Counted from the stretch's first letter, positions 46,527 through 57,167 are shown. The stretch: 64,000 nt of DNA from Akkermansiaceae bacterium (GCA_024233005.1 JACKQE010000001.1:434001-498000); one strand, 5' to 3'. A program made the numbers and translations. Notes: generated by a model from the letters alone, not told the origin.

Positions 46527-47018
46527 ATGTTACCGCGCGCCCTGCTGGTGGTTGTCTTGTCCTTGTTTTCTCTGCCCTTGGGCAGCGAAGCCGCTGGCAA
46601 GAAATCACAATCCTATTATTTCACGCTGCATCTCCAAGGCTCTCCAGACCAAGGGGCGAAATTCGTGGCTCCCGTTAAATTGGGATCGGAAGCGCAGCAA
46701 TATTACTTCTCGGTTATTCCGGAACTGACTGACAACCACGTTGCGGCCATTTATCCTTTCATCTCCAAAGATGGTGCCTCCTTCGGGGTGGCTTTCATCT
46801 TGAATGAAAAAGGCCGCGAACGACTCTCGGGCCTGACCCTCCAGAATCAGGGGCGTCTGGTGGGGGTTCATGTCCTTGGCACCCACAACAGCGCCTTGTA
46901 TGTCGATCACACCATCGACGACGGTGTCGTGGTGGTGTGGGAAGGCTTGGGGAAATCTCAGGTGAAGGACCTCTCCAAGAAATTCCAAGTGGTGGAGGCG
47001 CATGCGTCCAACCAGTAA
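46527..47018 (+). CDS. Small exported protein resembling the SecD P1 head domain
   Basis: The 163-residue protein has a signal peptide (ALLVVVLSLFSLPLGSEA). Its C-terminal half, VAFILNEKGRERLSGLTLQNQGRLVGVHVLG and WEGLGKSQVKDLSKKF, resembles the SecD/SecF periplasmic P1 head (which reads like xxFxLxxxGxxxFxxLTxxNxGRxLAIVLDG). No membrane segments follow, so it would be a free periplasmic relative. I place this at motif level only. An AGGAG lies just before the ATG, unusually close. The M23 peptidase gene starts at or near its stop. Confidence 0.65.
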   Translation: MLPRALLVVVLSLFSLPLGSEAAGKKSQSYYFTLHLQGSPDQGAKFVAPVKLGSEAQQYYFSVIPELTDNHVAAIYPFISKDGASFGVAFILNEKGRERLSGLTLQNQGRLVGVHVLGTHNSALYVDHTIDDGVVVVWEGLGKSQVKDLSKKFQVVEAHASNQ

Positions 47019-47019
47019 T

Positions 47020-48084
47020 ATGGCATTGAGGATCCGGGCCCGTCCCACCGCGTCCCTGTGGTGCGCCGGATTGCTGTTCTTGGTCGTCTCCGGGATGGCC
47101 TTTGGACAGTCGGTCCAGCTCGATCTCGGTCTGCCGACGGACAATGATGCCCTATTTTCCGACGACCCCTCGCGGTTTTACATGTACGTCGACCGGAATT
47201 TTGAAGGGGTGCAGTCCAAGCCATGGAGCGGTGGTCGCTTCGGATTCGTGCGGGATCAAAAACGTATCGGTTCCAACATCATCTTTTCAAAATTTCACGA
47301 GGGTCTCGACATCCGTCCGGTCAAGCGCGATGCGGCGGGAGTATCTTTGGACGAAGTCCGTTCCATTGCGGCCGGCAAAGTGGTCTATATTAATGAAACT
47401 CCCTCACGCTCCAATTACGGTCGCTACATCGTGGTGGAGCATCAGTGGGGAGAGGGACCGCTGTATTCTCTCTATGCCCATCTCGCGAGTGTCAAATCGG
47501 CGGTAGGGCAGGACGTGGCAAAAGGAGGTGTGCTCGGGATCATGGGATATTCCGGCGAAGGCATCAACCGGGAGCGTTCTCATGTGCATTTGGAATTGGC
47601 GTTGCTGTTGAGTGACCGTTTTCCAGAATGGCACGCGCGTCATTTCACTTCCCCCAACCATCATGGTCTCTACAATGGCCTCAACCTCGTCGGAATGGAT
47701 GTTTCCGGTCTTTACCATTCGCTGAAAGCCGACCCCACCATGACGGTATCGCGCTTTGTTCCGCTGACGTCCCCCTATTATAAGGTTTTGGTGCCGGGCA
47801 CGGTAACGCTCGACATCGTCAAGCGGTACCCTTGGCTCATCGCCCAGGGCTCGGCCGGAACTCCGTTGCCGGTTTCCTGGGAAATCACCTTCACCGATTT
47901 CGGTCTGCCTACAGCGATCAAGCCTTCCACGCAGAGTGTGTCCCTGCCGAAACTCTCCTGGGTCAAAAAATCGCCCATCAATCACACCTACAACACCCTC
48001 TCCCGCGTCAGCGGCATCGGAGAAACCGGTGCTTTGACGGAATCTGGACAGCGCTATCTGCAACTGCTGACCGGGCAGTTTTGA
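47020..48084 (+). CDS. M23-type (LytM) peptidase
   Basis: The 354-residue exported protein has a signal (WCAGLLFLVVSGMAFG) and a LytM-like zinc-peptidase domain: FHEGLDIRPVK (first His and Asp), YGRYIVVEHQW, LYSLYAHLASV, and SHVHLELALLL (HxH). These ligands match M23 endopeptidases, which cut peptidoglycan cross-bridges, or inactive LytM regulators of amidases. All M23 zinc ligands appear present. ATG 47002 would overlap the preceding stop and is an alternative start. Confidence 0.88.
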   Translation: MALRIRARPTASLWCAGLLFLVVSGMAFGQSVQLDLGLPTDNDALFSDDPSRFYMYVDRNFEGVQSKPWSGGRFGFVRDQKRIGSNIIFSKFHEGLDIRPVKRDAAGVSLDEVRSIAAGKVVYINETPSRSNYGRYIVVEHQWGEGPLYSLYAHLASVKSAVGQDVAKGGVLGIMGYSGEGINRERSHVHLELALLLSDRFPEWHARHFTSPNHHGLYNGLNLVGMDVSGLYHSLKADPTMTVSRFVPLTSPYYKVLVPGTVTLDIVKRYPWLIAQGSAGTPLPVSWEITFTDFGLPTAIKPSTQSVSLPKLSWVKKSPINHTYNTLSRVSGIGETGALTESGQRYLQLLTGQF

Positions 48085-48109
48085 ACGTCGAACCTACTAC
48101 TTCTAAACC

Positions 48110-49129
48110 ATGAGGAATCGAACCGGCATGCTTTGGGGATGGTTTGTGATGGGATTTCTTACAACGCTGATGGGTCAAGAGAAGCCGGTCGCTGGTTATC
48201 CTCCGGGGGTGGTCGACCTGCTGTATCCCAGCCCCGGGGACCAATCCGAACAGCACACGCTCTTCTGGGCGCCGGAATCCAAAAAAGGCCCGGCCCCCCT
48301 GTTGGTGGCCCTGCACACTTGGTCCAGTGACTACCGTCAGGCTGAGCGGGGCTATGCCGACTGGTGTCAGGCCCAAGGGTGGGTTTTTCTGCATCCTGAT
48401 TTCCGTGGACCAAACAAAACTCCGCCAGCGATGGGTTCCGAACTGATGGTGGCCGATGTCCTTGGCGCGGTGGCTTGGGCACGGGAGAAGACCCCTGTGG
48501 ATGCCGACCGGATCTATGTCGTGGGGGTTTCCGGCGGCGGGCATGCCGCCATGCTGCTGGCGGGCCGGGCGCCTGAGCTCTGGGCCGGGGTATCGGCTTG
48601 GTGCGGCATTTCTGACATTGCCCGCTGGCATGCTCAACGGGGAGGGGACAAATACTCGAAGGACATCGAAAAGGCCCTCGGCGGGAATCCGGGCACCGAT
48701 CCGGAGAAAGCCGCCGAGGCGGCGCGCCGGTCTCCCCTGACTTGGCTGGCCAAGGCTGCCGGGGTGCCTCTCGACCTTTGCCACGGAGTGCAGGACGGCC
48801 GGACCGGAAGCGTGCCCTTCTCGCACAGCCTGAATGCATTCAATGCTGTCGTCCCCGTTGGCGACCGCTTGGCTCCAGAGTGGATCGAAGGAGTCTATGC
48901 CCGGCCGGAGCAGCTTGGTGATCCCTTGCAGGACACACTTTACAGTCCACGCGCTGTCCGGTTTCGCAAAATTTCCGGCAACACCAGAGTCACACTTTTT
49001 GAAGGCGGACACGAGATTCTGCTCCAACCCGCCTTGAACTGGCTCGCGGCGCAGCGGCGGGGGCAGCCCGTTGTCTGGGATCCTCCCGCCGTGGGGAAGG
49101 CTACCGGTGCCACGGAGTCCGGAAAGTGA
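48110..49129 (+). CDS. Exported alpha/beta-hydrolase (prolyl-oligopeptidase-like)
   Basis: The 339-residue protein has an N-terminal hydrophobic signal. The catalytic elbow GVSGGGHAA puts the nucleophile at Ser141, with the Asp in HGVQDGRTG and the His in EGGHEIL. The S9-like layout suggests a peptidase or esterase; relatives in this phylum are often annotated as prolyl oligopeptidase family. It starts 25 bases after the M23 gene, so co-transcription is likely. Substrate unknown. Confidence 0.85.
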   Translation: MRNRTGMLWGWFVMGFLTTLMGQEKPVAGYPPGVVDLLYPSPGDQSEQHTLFWAPESKKGPAPLLVALHTWSSDYRQAERGYADWCQAQGWVFLHPDFRGPNKTPPAMGSELMVADVLGAVAWAREKTPVDADRIYVVGVSGGGHAAMLLAGRAPELWAGVSAWCGISDIARWHAQRGGDKYSKDIEKALGGNPGTDPEKAAEAARRSPLTWLAKAAGVPLDLCHGVQDGRTGSVPFSHSLNAFNAVVPVGDRLAPEWIEGVYARPEQLGDPLQDTLYSPRAVRFRKISGNTRVTLFEGGHEILLQPALNWLAAQRRGQPVVWDPPAVGKATGATESGK

Positions 49130-49177
49130 CGTGCGTTTTCCCTAGAACGGGTTATTTTCTGCGGGCAACCCATCCCC

Positions 49178-50842
49178 ATGCTCAGCGTTCTCAAGATCAA
49201 AAATCTCGCCTTGGTTGATGACCTCGTGTGGGATCTTGGCAACGGTCTCGTCGCTGTGACGGGGCAGACCGGCGCCGGGAAATCCATGATCGTGGGTGCT
49301 TTGAAGCTCATTCTTGGAGAGCGCGCCAATCACGACCTGATCCGGACAGGGGAGAGTGCCTGCAGCGTGGAAGCCATCTTTGAACTGAGCACCAATCTCC
49401 CCCGGGTCAACGCCCTGCTGGAGGAAGCCGGGGTAGATCCTTGTGAGGGCAACACCCTGGTGGTAAAACGGGTTTTCGGGTCCGGCGGGGGCAACAAACA
49501 GTTCATCAATTGTTCCCCGGCGACTCTGGCTGTGCTAAAAAATCTCGGTGATCACCTCGTGGACCTGCACGGGCCTCATGAGCACCAATCCCTGCTTTCC
49601 CAAGAGCGGCAACTCGCGATGCTCGACGCGTATGCCGGCGCGGCCAGGGAGCGTGCGGCCTATGATCTGGCTTACAGGGCATGGCAGGCGGCGGAGCGCG
49701 AATTGGGGGACTTTCAAGGCATGCGTCAGGCGACAGGCCAGGAAATCGAACTCCTCCGGCATCAAGTCACGGAGATCTCTCGGGCCGGGCTGGATCCGGT
49801 CGTGGTGGAGGAAATGGAGGCCCGTTATGAAGTGGCCCGCCACAGCGCCAGGTTGGTCGATCAGGCGCGGCATGCCATGGATGAGCTCGCCGACCGCGTG
49901 CTGCCGGCGGCAGTGGAGATCTCAAGAGCTCTCCGTGAGTTGGAGCGATTCGATCCAGGAGCCTCGGGATTCCGGAACAATTTCGAAGACTCCAATGCCA
50001 GTCTTGAAGAGCTCGGCCGTCAATTGGCAAAGTACCTCGACCGGGTCGAGATTGATCCCAAGGAATGGTCAGAACTGGAGCGTCGTATCGACGAACTGGA
50101 AGGACTGAAGCGGAAATATGGCCAGACCGTGGGAGAAATTCTGCAATATGGGGAGCAGGCTGCCCGGCGGCTCGGAAAAATCGATTCCCGGGATGAGGAG
50201 CTGGCCCGGCTCGAAAAAGGAGTTGCCACCACCCGGGCGAAGGTCGAGCAATCCGCGCAAGGGTTGTCCCAAAAACGAGCTCCCGCTGCTCCCAGATTGG
50301 CCCGTGAGATCGCTGGTCACTTGGAAGATCTGGGATTCAAACAAAGCGCGTTTTCCCTTCGTCTGGAACCACTCCCGGCGCCGGGACCTCAGGGAAAGGA
50401 GGCCGCCGATTTTCTGTTTGCTCCCAATCCCGGAGAACCTCCCAAGCCTTTGCGGGTCATTGCCTCGAGTGGCGAAATGTCACGGGTCATGCTCGCCGTG
50501 AAGAGTGCCCTCGCCAGTGAGGATCAAATCCCCCTGATGGTATTCGATGAGATCGACGCCAATGTCGGAGGGGAGATCGCACATGCCGTTGGAGCAAAAA
50601 TGGCTTCGCTGGGTGAAAAGCACCAGGTTGTGGCGATCACCCACATGCCCCAGGTGGCGGCCCGGGCCCATTTTCACTACGTCGTGACCAAGGAGTTTGG
50701 CGATGCCAAAACGAGATCGCTCCTCCGCAGAGTCGAAGACGGGGAGCGCATCGATGAGCTTGCCCGGATGCTCGGTGGTGGTGGCAAAAAAGCCCGGGCC
50801 TTGGCGGAAACCATGTTGTCAGGCCAGGAAGGCAGGGAGTAG
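49178..50842 (+). CDS. recN: DNA repair protein RecN
   Basis: The 554-residue SMC-like ATPase has Walker A GQTGAGKS (residues 29-36), a long coiled-coil middle (about 155-365), the ABC signature SSGEMSRVMLAVKSAL, and Walker B VFDEIDANVGGEIA near the C-terminus, followed by HQVVAITHMPQVAA. RecN acts at double-strand breaks, holding DNA ends for recombination. It starts 48 bases after the hydrolase gene. No LexA-type box was identified in that short gap. Confidence 0.97.
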   Translation: MLSVLKIKNLALVDDLVWDLGNGLVAVTGQTGAGKSMIVGALKLILGERANHDLIRTGESACSVEAIFELSTNLPRVNALLEEAGVDPCEGNTLVVKRVFGSGGGNKQFINCSPATLAVLKNLGDHLVDLHGPHEHQSLLSQERQLAMLDAYAGAARERAAYDLAYRAWQAAERELGDFQGMRQATGQEIELLRHQVTEISRAGLDPVVVEEMEARYEVARHSARLVDQARHAMDELADRVLPAAVEISRALRELERFDPGASGFRNNFEDSNASLEELGRQLAKYLDRVEIDPKEWSELERRIDELEGLKRKYGQTVGEILQYGEQAARRLGKIDSRDEELARLEKGVATTRAKVEQSAQGLSQKRAPAAPRLAREIAGHLEDLGFKQSAFSLRLEPLPAPGPQGKEAADFLFAPNPGEPPKPLRVIASSGEMSRVMLAVKSALASEDQIPLMVFDEIDANVGGEIAHAVGAKMASLGEKHQVVAITHMPQVAARAHFHYVVTKEFGDAKTRSLLRRVEDGERIDELARMLGGGGKKARALAETMLSGQEGRE

Positions 50843-50966
50843 GTTTGTCTGGTGTGCCCCTAAGGTTCGATCGCGTCCTCATGGGGCCAAAGTTTGCGCC
50901 ATCCCCTCGGAAACCGGTTGAGAAACAGATCTCCCGGGCGGATGGGTAGTATCTTTCGAAGTTATT

Positions 50967-53900
50967 GTGGCACGTTGTTTCCCATCGCTCTTAACGCGTA
51001 GACCGGGGTTCTCCGGCAGTGCGTTGGCATGGTTGACGTGCTCCTTGGGCGCCCTGCAACTATGGGTGTCCGGCCAGGATGTGGTCCCACCCGGTCCTGC
51101 GGCAGGTGCTTCCAAGCCGGCGGAGACCAAGAAGGAAGGGGCGGTGGAATCACCTTGGTCCGCAAGTGATACCAGGCTGGCCAACCAGTACATCGCGCTG
51201 CTGCAGCAGCAGCCGGAATACGGAAATGTTCTCGATCTTCTCTGGAATCTATATCAAAAGCGGGGACAAGGGGAATTGCTGCTGCAGTATTTCGAGTCCA
51301 CCGCTGGTCCTCAAGGGTCTCCGCTGGGCCATTTGCTCTACGGACATCTCCTGCGGAAAAACGAAGACCTTGACGGTGCCAAGAAACATTATGAAGCTGT
51401 AATCAAGGCGGTGCCCCAACAAAAGGATGCTCTTCGGGGGGTCGCTGAAATCCTGGAAAGTCAGGGACAGAAAGCCCGGGCTCTATCGAGTTATGTCAGA
51501 TTGGTGGAGATCGTGCCGCCGGGAACCGAAGAAGGGGTGGCGCTGCGCCTGCGTTTGGCGGCTCTGCTGAGGGAAACCGGACAGATCGAGCAGTCGGTGC
51601 GGATCTGGGAGGAAGTCTTGGAAGCCCACCCCGGGGAGGTGAAGCTGCGGACCGAGGTGGTGGGTCTTCTCCTGGAAGCGAATCGGACCCCGGAAGCCGC
51701 CAAAATACTGGAATCGGTGGTCAAGGATGGCACCGTGGAGCAGCGCATTGACGCCTTGCGGGAACTGGCCCGCCTTCATGAATTCGTCAACGACTTCGAG
51801 GCCTCGGCCTCGGCGGACCGTCGCGGCATGGCGCTGGCGCATTTCCGGAATTATGTCCATGAGGAGTTTTTTACTCGCTTGGTCCGCCTCTACGAACGGT
51901 TCGGGCGGCTCGTGGAATTGGAAACGGAGTTGAAAAAACCAGCCGAAATGGAGCATCCTGGGGAGAGGGAAGTGTATCTCCTGGCTGAGTATTACCGGCT
52001 CACGGCAAGGCAGCCGGATCGCATTGCCTGGACGCGCCGTCTCGTGGAATTGGTTCCAGCATCGGTCGATTATCGACTCCAATTGGCCTCGTTGCTGCTT
52101 GATTCAGACCAGAATGAGGAAGCCGACCGCCTTTTGGCCAAGTTGATCGCCGAACAACCTGACGCTCCTTTGCCGCTGATCTTGTTGCGTGTCCAAGCCA
52201 CGATCCGCCAGTCCGGCAAGGCTGCCGCCGGTGCCCTCCTCACAAAATACCTCGATGAGCAGGTTTTGCCGGATGATTCCATGCGGCGTGTGCTCGATTT
52301 TTCCAGGGAATATTATCTGGATGACATCGTTGAGCGAATCCTGCGCGAACATGGTTTGGTTGCTGCCGCGCAAGCGGGCGAGTCCACTCCCTTCGAAGTG
52401 GAACTCGCCAAATTTCACCGGGAACGGGGTCGCACCAAGGAGGCCATCGAGACCCTTCAACGGTGGGTCGCCCAGACCGGGGTCGGTCTGCAGGACCGGG
52501 TGTCCAGGTTGCATCTTGCCGCGCGCACTTTGCGGGACCAAGGGCTTTCAGAGCAGGCGGGGCAGATGCTCGAGCAAATCATCACCCTGAACCCGGCGGA
52601 TGAGGAAGCTCAGATGAGCCTGGCTGAGTTGCTGGCCGAGCAGCGTGACGTCAGTGGGGCCATTGCCGCCTACGAGTCTCTGTGGAGGAAAGCTGGGACC
52701 ATTGCCGGTCAGGTGGAGATCGACCAGCGACTTTTCGGTTTGCTTCGAGGCATCGCTCCACCCAAAAAAGAGGAAACTGGGAATGTCGGCACCGCTCCCC
52801 GTGAAGGCGTCTTGGGTATACCAATGCTGAATCCGTTGGAAGAACCAGCCTTTCGCACCGAATTGAGGAAGCAGGCCACAGCGCTTAGCCAGAATCAGGG
52901 GGCTTTTTCGGAACCCCCTTCCGTGCAGTTGGTGGAATTCTACGGCCGGATCAAAAAAAACGCCCGGGAGGAGCCTACGGTACCCAACCGCTTCCGCGCC
53001 GCTTGGTGGGCTTTCAAGTTGGTGGATCTCGATGAAGCCCGGACGCATCTCGCAGCTTTGCACGATCCTGCGAAGCCGACCCTGGAAGTGGAACGCCTCC
53101 TGCTGGATTTGGCCGAGCAAACCGAGAATCGTCTGCTGGTGGGTCGCCAGCTGGAACTCCTCGCCAAGATCGATCCAGAGCGCGGAGCGGAGTACCAGCA
53201 CCGCTGGGCGGAGTTTCGCTTCGAATTGGGCTATGAAGATGAAGCGGTTCGTCTCCTGCAAAAATTGGCGTCCTCTCCTGATGCCACGCTGAACACCCTG
53301 AAATCCCTCGCTAATGTTTACCAAAAGCAGGGGCGGACCAATGACCAGGTCCGCGTCTGGAAGGACGCCTTCGACCGGGCCAATCTTTTTGAAAAACGCG
53401 AGATCGTAAAGCAATTCAGCAACACCTTGGTGGAGAACGGAAGGCCCGAGGATGCGCTCAAAGCCTACATCGATCTCATCGCCAAAGAAAATGATCTGAC
53501 CCAGAAGCGCAAGCAGCTCGATGCCCAGATCACCCTTGCGAACCGCCATTATCTCACCACCTGGCTGAAGGACCGCTACCAAGAACTGGCCCAACAGCAT
53601 CCTTTTGAGCGTTTTTTTCCCGAAGCCCTGGCGCGGGTTCATGAAGTTCTTGGGAATCATACGGAAGCGTATCAGGCTATGAAGCGAGCCTATTACATGG
53701 CCGGGCACGATCGGGAATTGCTCGACGAACTCAGCGAAATGGCGACCCGCTCCCAGGATCTCAAGGCCGCCATTTACTACCGGCGTCAGATCATCTCGCA
53801 AAACGAGGAGGGGGCGACACCTGAGAATTGGCAGACTCTGGCCGGAATGCTGGAAGAGGATCTCAGGGTCGGGGAGGCCGATGCGGTGAGGGAACGGCTC

Positions 53901-56900
53901 GAAAGCAAATTTTCCCAAAACGCCGATTTTCTCAAAGACCTGGTCCGCCATTACCGGGAAAGTGGACAAACCGGTCGGGCCAGAAGGGTTTTAGAGCGTC
54001 TCAAAAAATTGCGTCCCTGGGACACCGCCCTCGTTTTCGAACTCGGTCTGCTCCGACGCGATGCCGGTGAAGCTGCTGCTGCCTTGGAATGCTTCGAGAG
54101 TGTTATCGCTCAAACCGCGGAAGCCGCCTTTCCCACCGACGGGGACTCCGCAGAGCCGTTGCCGGTGATCCGGGGGGGCTGGAATCGTGGCGCCTCGACC
54201 CGGCCCGACTGGGGAGGCTTGGAGACTTTCGCGGGCACGCTACAGGAAACGCCATTCATGAGTCCAGAAACGCAGGACCTCCTGGTGGAGTGGTTCCGCA
54301 AATCCCGTCCTGAGTACGACACCCAGCCCAGGGCGGATGGCATGCTCAGACTGAGGGCGATTGAAGAGGCTGCCCGTCTCAGTGCCGGTCTTTCTCCCGA
54401 GGTGCTGGCCGGCTGGGTGGAGCGATGGACTGCGGAAAAGCCACCCGTCTCCCCGACCGAGCGACTCTGGGCACTGGTCCATGCCGGAGCCGGTGAGGCG
54501 GCAAGCCCCCTGCTGCGTGGGGAGTTGATGCGCGCCCGCTCGGCGGAACGCCGCCTGCTCCTCTCCGTGATCGCTGGGCGTCTCCAGCTTTGGTCTCTGC
54601 TCGGGGAGTGGGTGGCCATGCCGCAGGATGCTCCCGAGCTCCCGGGGAGGCCCTTGTATCCCGCTCTGGCGATCCTCCTGTTGGGGGTTGAAAATGAAAC
54701 GCCCTTTTCCCGGGCTGGTCTCGCTGCCTTGATCCCTCGATTGGTCGTTTCTGAGTCTTTCGCCCTTCATTTGTTGAAACGGTTCGAGCAGGCCGGTGCC
54801 TATGAGAATGCCTTTGTGGTGGGAGAGATCCTCGCCGCACAGGGACATGCGGGGGAAGACACGGAGATTCTCTACACGGTGTCCCATTCCGCCCGCAACG
54901 CCCGGCATCCTCAACGGGCTGATTACTGGCTGGAGAAGGCCGCCCAGTCCTTGGGACCCCGCCCGGGGCGGGACGTGTCGGCTTACCATGCCGCGATCGT
55001 TTCCGAGTGGAGTGCCAAACTTGTCCAAGGTCAGGACCGTGTGGCTTTTTTAAGGAACTTGGAACACCGCTTCTCCGATGCCCCGGGGGTAGCCCCTTAC
55101 CCCCGTCTCTTCGTCCAAGCGCAGACCGCTCTGCTTCGTGGGGATCGCGATGCTTTTCTGGGTGTGATGGGTGATTATCGGCGAACGGTGCTGGGGCTCG
55201 CCCTGCCCCAGCAACCGCCTGATCCCGGTGACTTTGAATTCCCCGAAGTCGCCACCGCTTGGAAAAACCTTCGGTCAATCCTGAATCTGTTTGCTCCCCG
55301 CTCCCACCATCTGGTTTCCCCTGCAGAGCTGGCCGAAACGCTCTCGCCCGGGTTCGAACTCCCCGCTGAAGGTCCCCGGACGCGCTCCGAGGCCGATGAT
55401 TTCATGGGCACACGTTTGGTTTGGACTTTTGAAGGCCTGACGCCACGGGAGCGATCCTGGATGCTGGATACAGAGGCGATGCCTCTGACAACAGAAAGCC
55501 GCATGGACCTGGCCAGATCCTTGGAGAGTGGGGGATTTGCCAGGGAGGCCGCTCACCTCTACGGCGAGGCCTTGGTCACGCTGGATGATGCCGATTACCC
55601 CTTGGTCAACGCGTTCCTCCAAGCCAGCCGGAAAGGGAAGGACTTTGAGCCGGTTGTCGCCCTGCTGGAGGAGTATCAGGCCGGACAACGGCGGCTGCCA
55701 TCAGGATACAACCAGCAGAAACTGAGTGAAGATCTCTCAGAATTCTTAGGGCTTGCGGGGAAACGGGAGGCGTTGGAGAAATATGCGGCAGAGTCTCGTC
55801 CGGGGTATCCTTCCATCTCCGACAATCACCTGCGCCGGTTGGCGGGAGTATTGGCGCAGGAGGGTGCCACTGACGCCCTCGTGGCGACAACCACCCGCCT
55901 TGTTGACGGGGGTATGGCAACGCGGGAAGACAGACTCAACGTGGCCCGGCATCTCATCAACAAGGGGCGGACCACAGAGGCTCTGCCATGGCTTGAAGGA
56001 ATTCCCTTTGATCTGGACCAGCGAGAAACCGAGATCGAAGCCCTGCGGGTTTTGACCAGCGTTTTGGCCCGGCAGACCCCGGTGGACCAATCCAAGCTCG
56101 AGCGATATGCCCGCGTGGCGTTGCGTTACGACAATGCCTCCCTGACCGGTGACGTGGCAACCAGTCTCAACGAAGCTGGACTCACTGAGGAAGCCACCGG
56201 AGCCCTCTGGCTTGCCGCCCGAAGGGAAAAAAGTGAGGACGCACGTTTTCAGCTGCTGGCCCGGCTGCTCGCTTTGCGGGCCTTGCCAGGATCAGATCCG
56301 GCAGCTTGGTCCGCCATTGCCGGCGCGATTTTGGAATCCGCCCCAGCGGAGAACGCCGCCCATCTTGCGATCCTGCAGGCCCTTGCTGCGACCTGCGGAG
56401 CGCCGACACCGGCAGGGGCCAACGTTGCCTGGCGGGATCTTTTGGAGGCAAATGCGGACCGACAGTCTGCCAAGGCCACCGTCTTGCTGGGACGGGCTCT
56501 ACTTGATGGCGTGCCTCCTGGGCTTTGGAGGGAAAAGCTGCGGCAGGCAAAGCTTCCCAACTTCCCGGCAGGAGCGTCACTCTTGGCAGACTTTCTTGCC
56601 TCGCCGGGCGTTGGCAAGCCAGCCGTGCTGCGACAATGGCTCGACGAAGTCGGGGACCTCGTCTGGGACATGGCTGGGCGGGATGCCTCCCGTCAGGTGG
56701 CTTGGTTTGGACAGGCTGGGGACAAACTGCGCGCCTCCGAGTTGCAATCCCGGTTGCTGGAGGAGGCTTCCTCTGACCGTTTCCTGACCCGAAATCCCGG
56801 AGGCAGCCTCCCGTCCTTTGACAACCGGTGGATGTTGCCGGAGGCCTTTTCCCGCGCAGGTTTCGATGATCTGGCCGGGGCTCTCTACCGCACCTATGCG

Positions 56901-57167
56901 GCTCGCTTGGCCCGGTGGAGTGATGAGCGGGACTTTTTGACCCAGTATGCCCGCTTTCTGATGCGAACCGGCGATTTCACCGGGGCTCGCTCCGTCTTGG
57001 TCCGGGGTTTCCAAAAAGAGATCGGGCTGGACCCGCTCCTGCTTGTCGAGTATTATCGGTCCATTGGACATCTCGACGATGTAGAGTCCGGTTTGCAACA
57101 AATGCAGGTCGCCCCGGGCAATGTAGCGGCAGTTCTTTCGTTGTTGAAGCGAGGTTCGCATGAGTAA
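50967..57167 (+). CDS. Giant exported TPR-repeat protein, 2066 residues
   Basis: The protein begins at GTG with a probable signal peptide (ALAWLTCSLGALQLWVSG). Nearly all the rest is helical TPR/solenoid, e.g. LLYGHLLRKNEDLDGAKKHYEAVIKAVPQQKDALRGVAEIL, RLRLAALLRETGQIEQSVRIWEEVLEAHPGEVKLRTEV and LVWQI-like segments, continuing to the end. No catalytic domain is seen. It is probably a periplasmic scaffold, a role inferred from the repeats only. A lipoprotein gene overlaps its 3' end by eight bases, so the two may form a complex. Repeat number cannot be counted reliably by eye. Confidence 0.85.
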   Translation: MARCFPSLLTRRPGFSGSALAWLTCSLGALQLWVSGQDVVPPGPAAGASKPAETKKEGAVESPWSASDTRLANQYIALLQQQPEYGNVLDLLWNLYQKRGQGELLLQYFESTAGPQGSPLGHLLYGHLLRKNEDLDGAKKHYEAVIKAVPQQKDALRGVAEILESQGQKARALSSYVRLVEIVPPGTEEGVALRLRLAALLRETGQIEQSVRIWEEVLEAHPGEVKLRTEVVGLLLEANRTPEAAKILESVVKDGTVEQRIDALRELARLHEFVNDFEASASADRRGMALAHFRNYVHEEFFTRLVRLYERFGRLVELETELKKPAEMEHPGEREVYLLAEYYRLTARQPDRIAWTRRLVELVPASVDYRLQLASLLLDSDQNEEADRLLAKLIAEQPDAPLPLILLRVQATIRQSGKAAAGALLTKYLDEQVLPDDSMRRVLDFSREYYLDDIVERILREHGLVAAAQAGESTPFEVELAKFHRERGRTKEAIETLQRWVAQTGVGLQDRVSRLHLAARTLRDQGLSEQAGQMLEQIITLNPADEEAQMSLAELLAEQRDVSGAIAAYESLWRKAGTIAGQVEIDQRLFGLLRGIAPPKKEETGNVGTAPREGVLGIPMLNPLEEPAFRTELRKQATALSQNQGAFSEPPSVQLVEFYGRIKKNAREEPTVPNRFRAAWWAFKLVDLDEARTHLAALHDPAKPTLEVERLLLDLAEQTENRLLVGRQLELLAKIDPERGAEYQHRWAEFRFELGYEDEAVRLLQKLASSPDATLNTLKSLANVYQKQGRTNDQVRVWKDAFDRANLFEKREIVKQFSNTLVENGRPEDALKAYIDLIAKENDLTQKRKQLDAQITLANRHYLTTWLKDRYQELAQQHPFERFFPEALARVHEVLGNHTEAYQAMKRAYYMAGHDRELLDELSEMATRSQDLKAAIYYRRQIISQNEEGATPENWQTLAGMLEEDLRVGEADAVRERLESKFSQNADFLKDLVRHYRESGQTGRARRVLERLKKLRPWDTALVFELGLLRRDAGEAAAALECFESVIAQTAEAAFPTDGDSAEPLPVIRGGWNRGASTRPDWGGLETFAGTLQETPFMSPETQDLLVEWFRKSRPEYDTQPRADGMLRLRAIEEAARLSAGLSPEVLAGWVERWTAEKPPVSPTERLWALVHAGAGEAASPLLRGELMRARSAERRLLLSVIAGRLQLWSLLGEWVAMPQDAPELPGRPLYPALAILLLGVENETPFSRAGLAALIPRLVVSESFALHLLKRFEQAGAYENAFVVGEILAAQGHAGEDTEILYTVSHSARNARHPQRADYWLEKAAQSLGPRPGRDVSAYHAAIVSEWSAKLVQGQDRVAFLRNLEHRFSDAPGVAPYPRLFVQAQTALLRGDRDAFLGVMGDYRRTVLGLALPQQPPDPGDFEFPEVATAWKNLRSILNLFAPRSHHLVSPAELAETLSPGFELPAEGPRTRSEADDFMGTRLVWTFEGLTPRERSWMLDTEAMPLTTESRMDLARSLESGGFAREAAHLYGEALVTLDDADYPLVNAFLQASRKGKDFEPVVALLEEYQAGQRRLPSGYNQQKLSEDLSEFLGLAGKREALEKYAAESRPGYPSISDNHLRRLAGVLAQEGATDALVATTTRLVDGGMATREDRLNVARHLINKGRTTEALPWLEGIPFDLDQRETEIEALRVLTSVLARQTPVDQSKLERYARVALRYDNASLTGDVATSLNEAGLTEEATGALWLAARREKSEDARFQLLARLLALRALPGSDPAAWSAIAGAILESAPAENAAHLAILQALAATCGAPTPAGANVAWRDLLEANADRQSAKATVLLGRALLDGVPPGLWREKLRQAKLPNFPAGASLLADFLASPGVGKPAVLRQWLDEVGDLVWDMAGRDASRQVAWFGQAGDKLRASELQSRLLEEASSDRFLTRNPGGSLPSFDNRWMLPEAFSRAGFDDLAGALYRTYAARLARWSDERDFLTQYARFLMRTGDFTGARSVLVRGFQKEIGLDPLLLVEYYRSIGHLDDVESGLQQMQVAPGNVAAVLSLLKRGSHE

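Noticed and set aside
52548..53969. A 473-codon minus-strand frame inside the giant TPR gene
   Set aside because: It is a shadow of the plus-strand solenoid codons.
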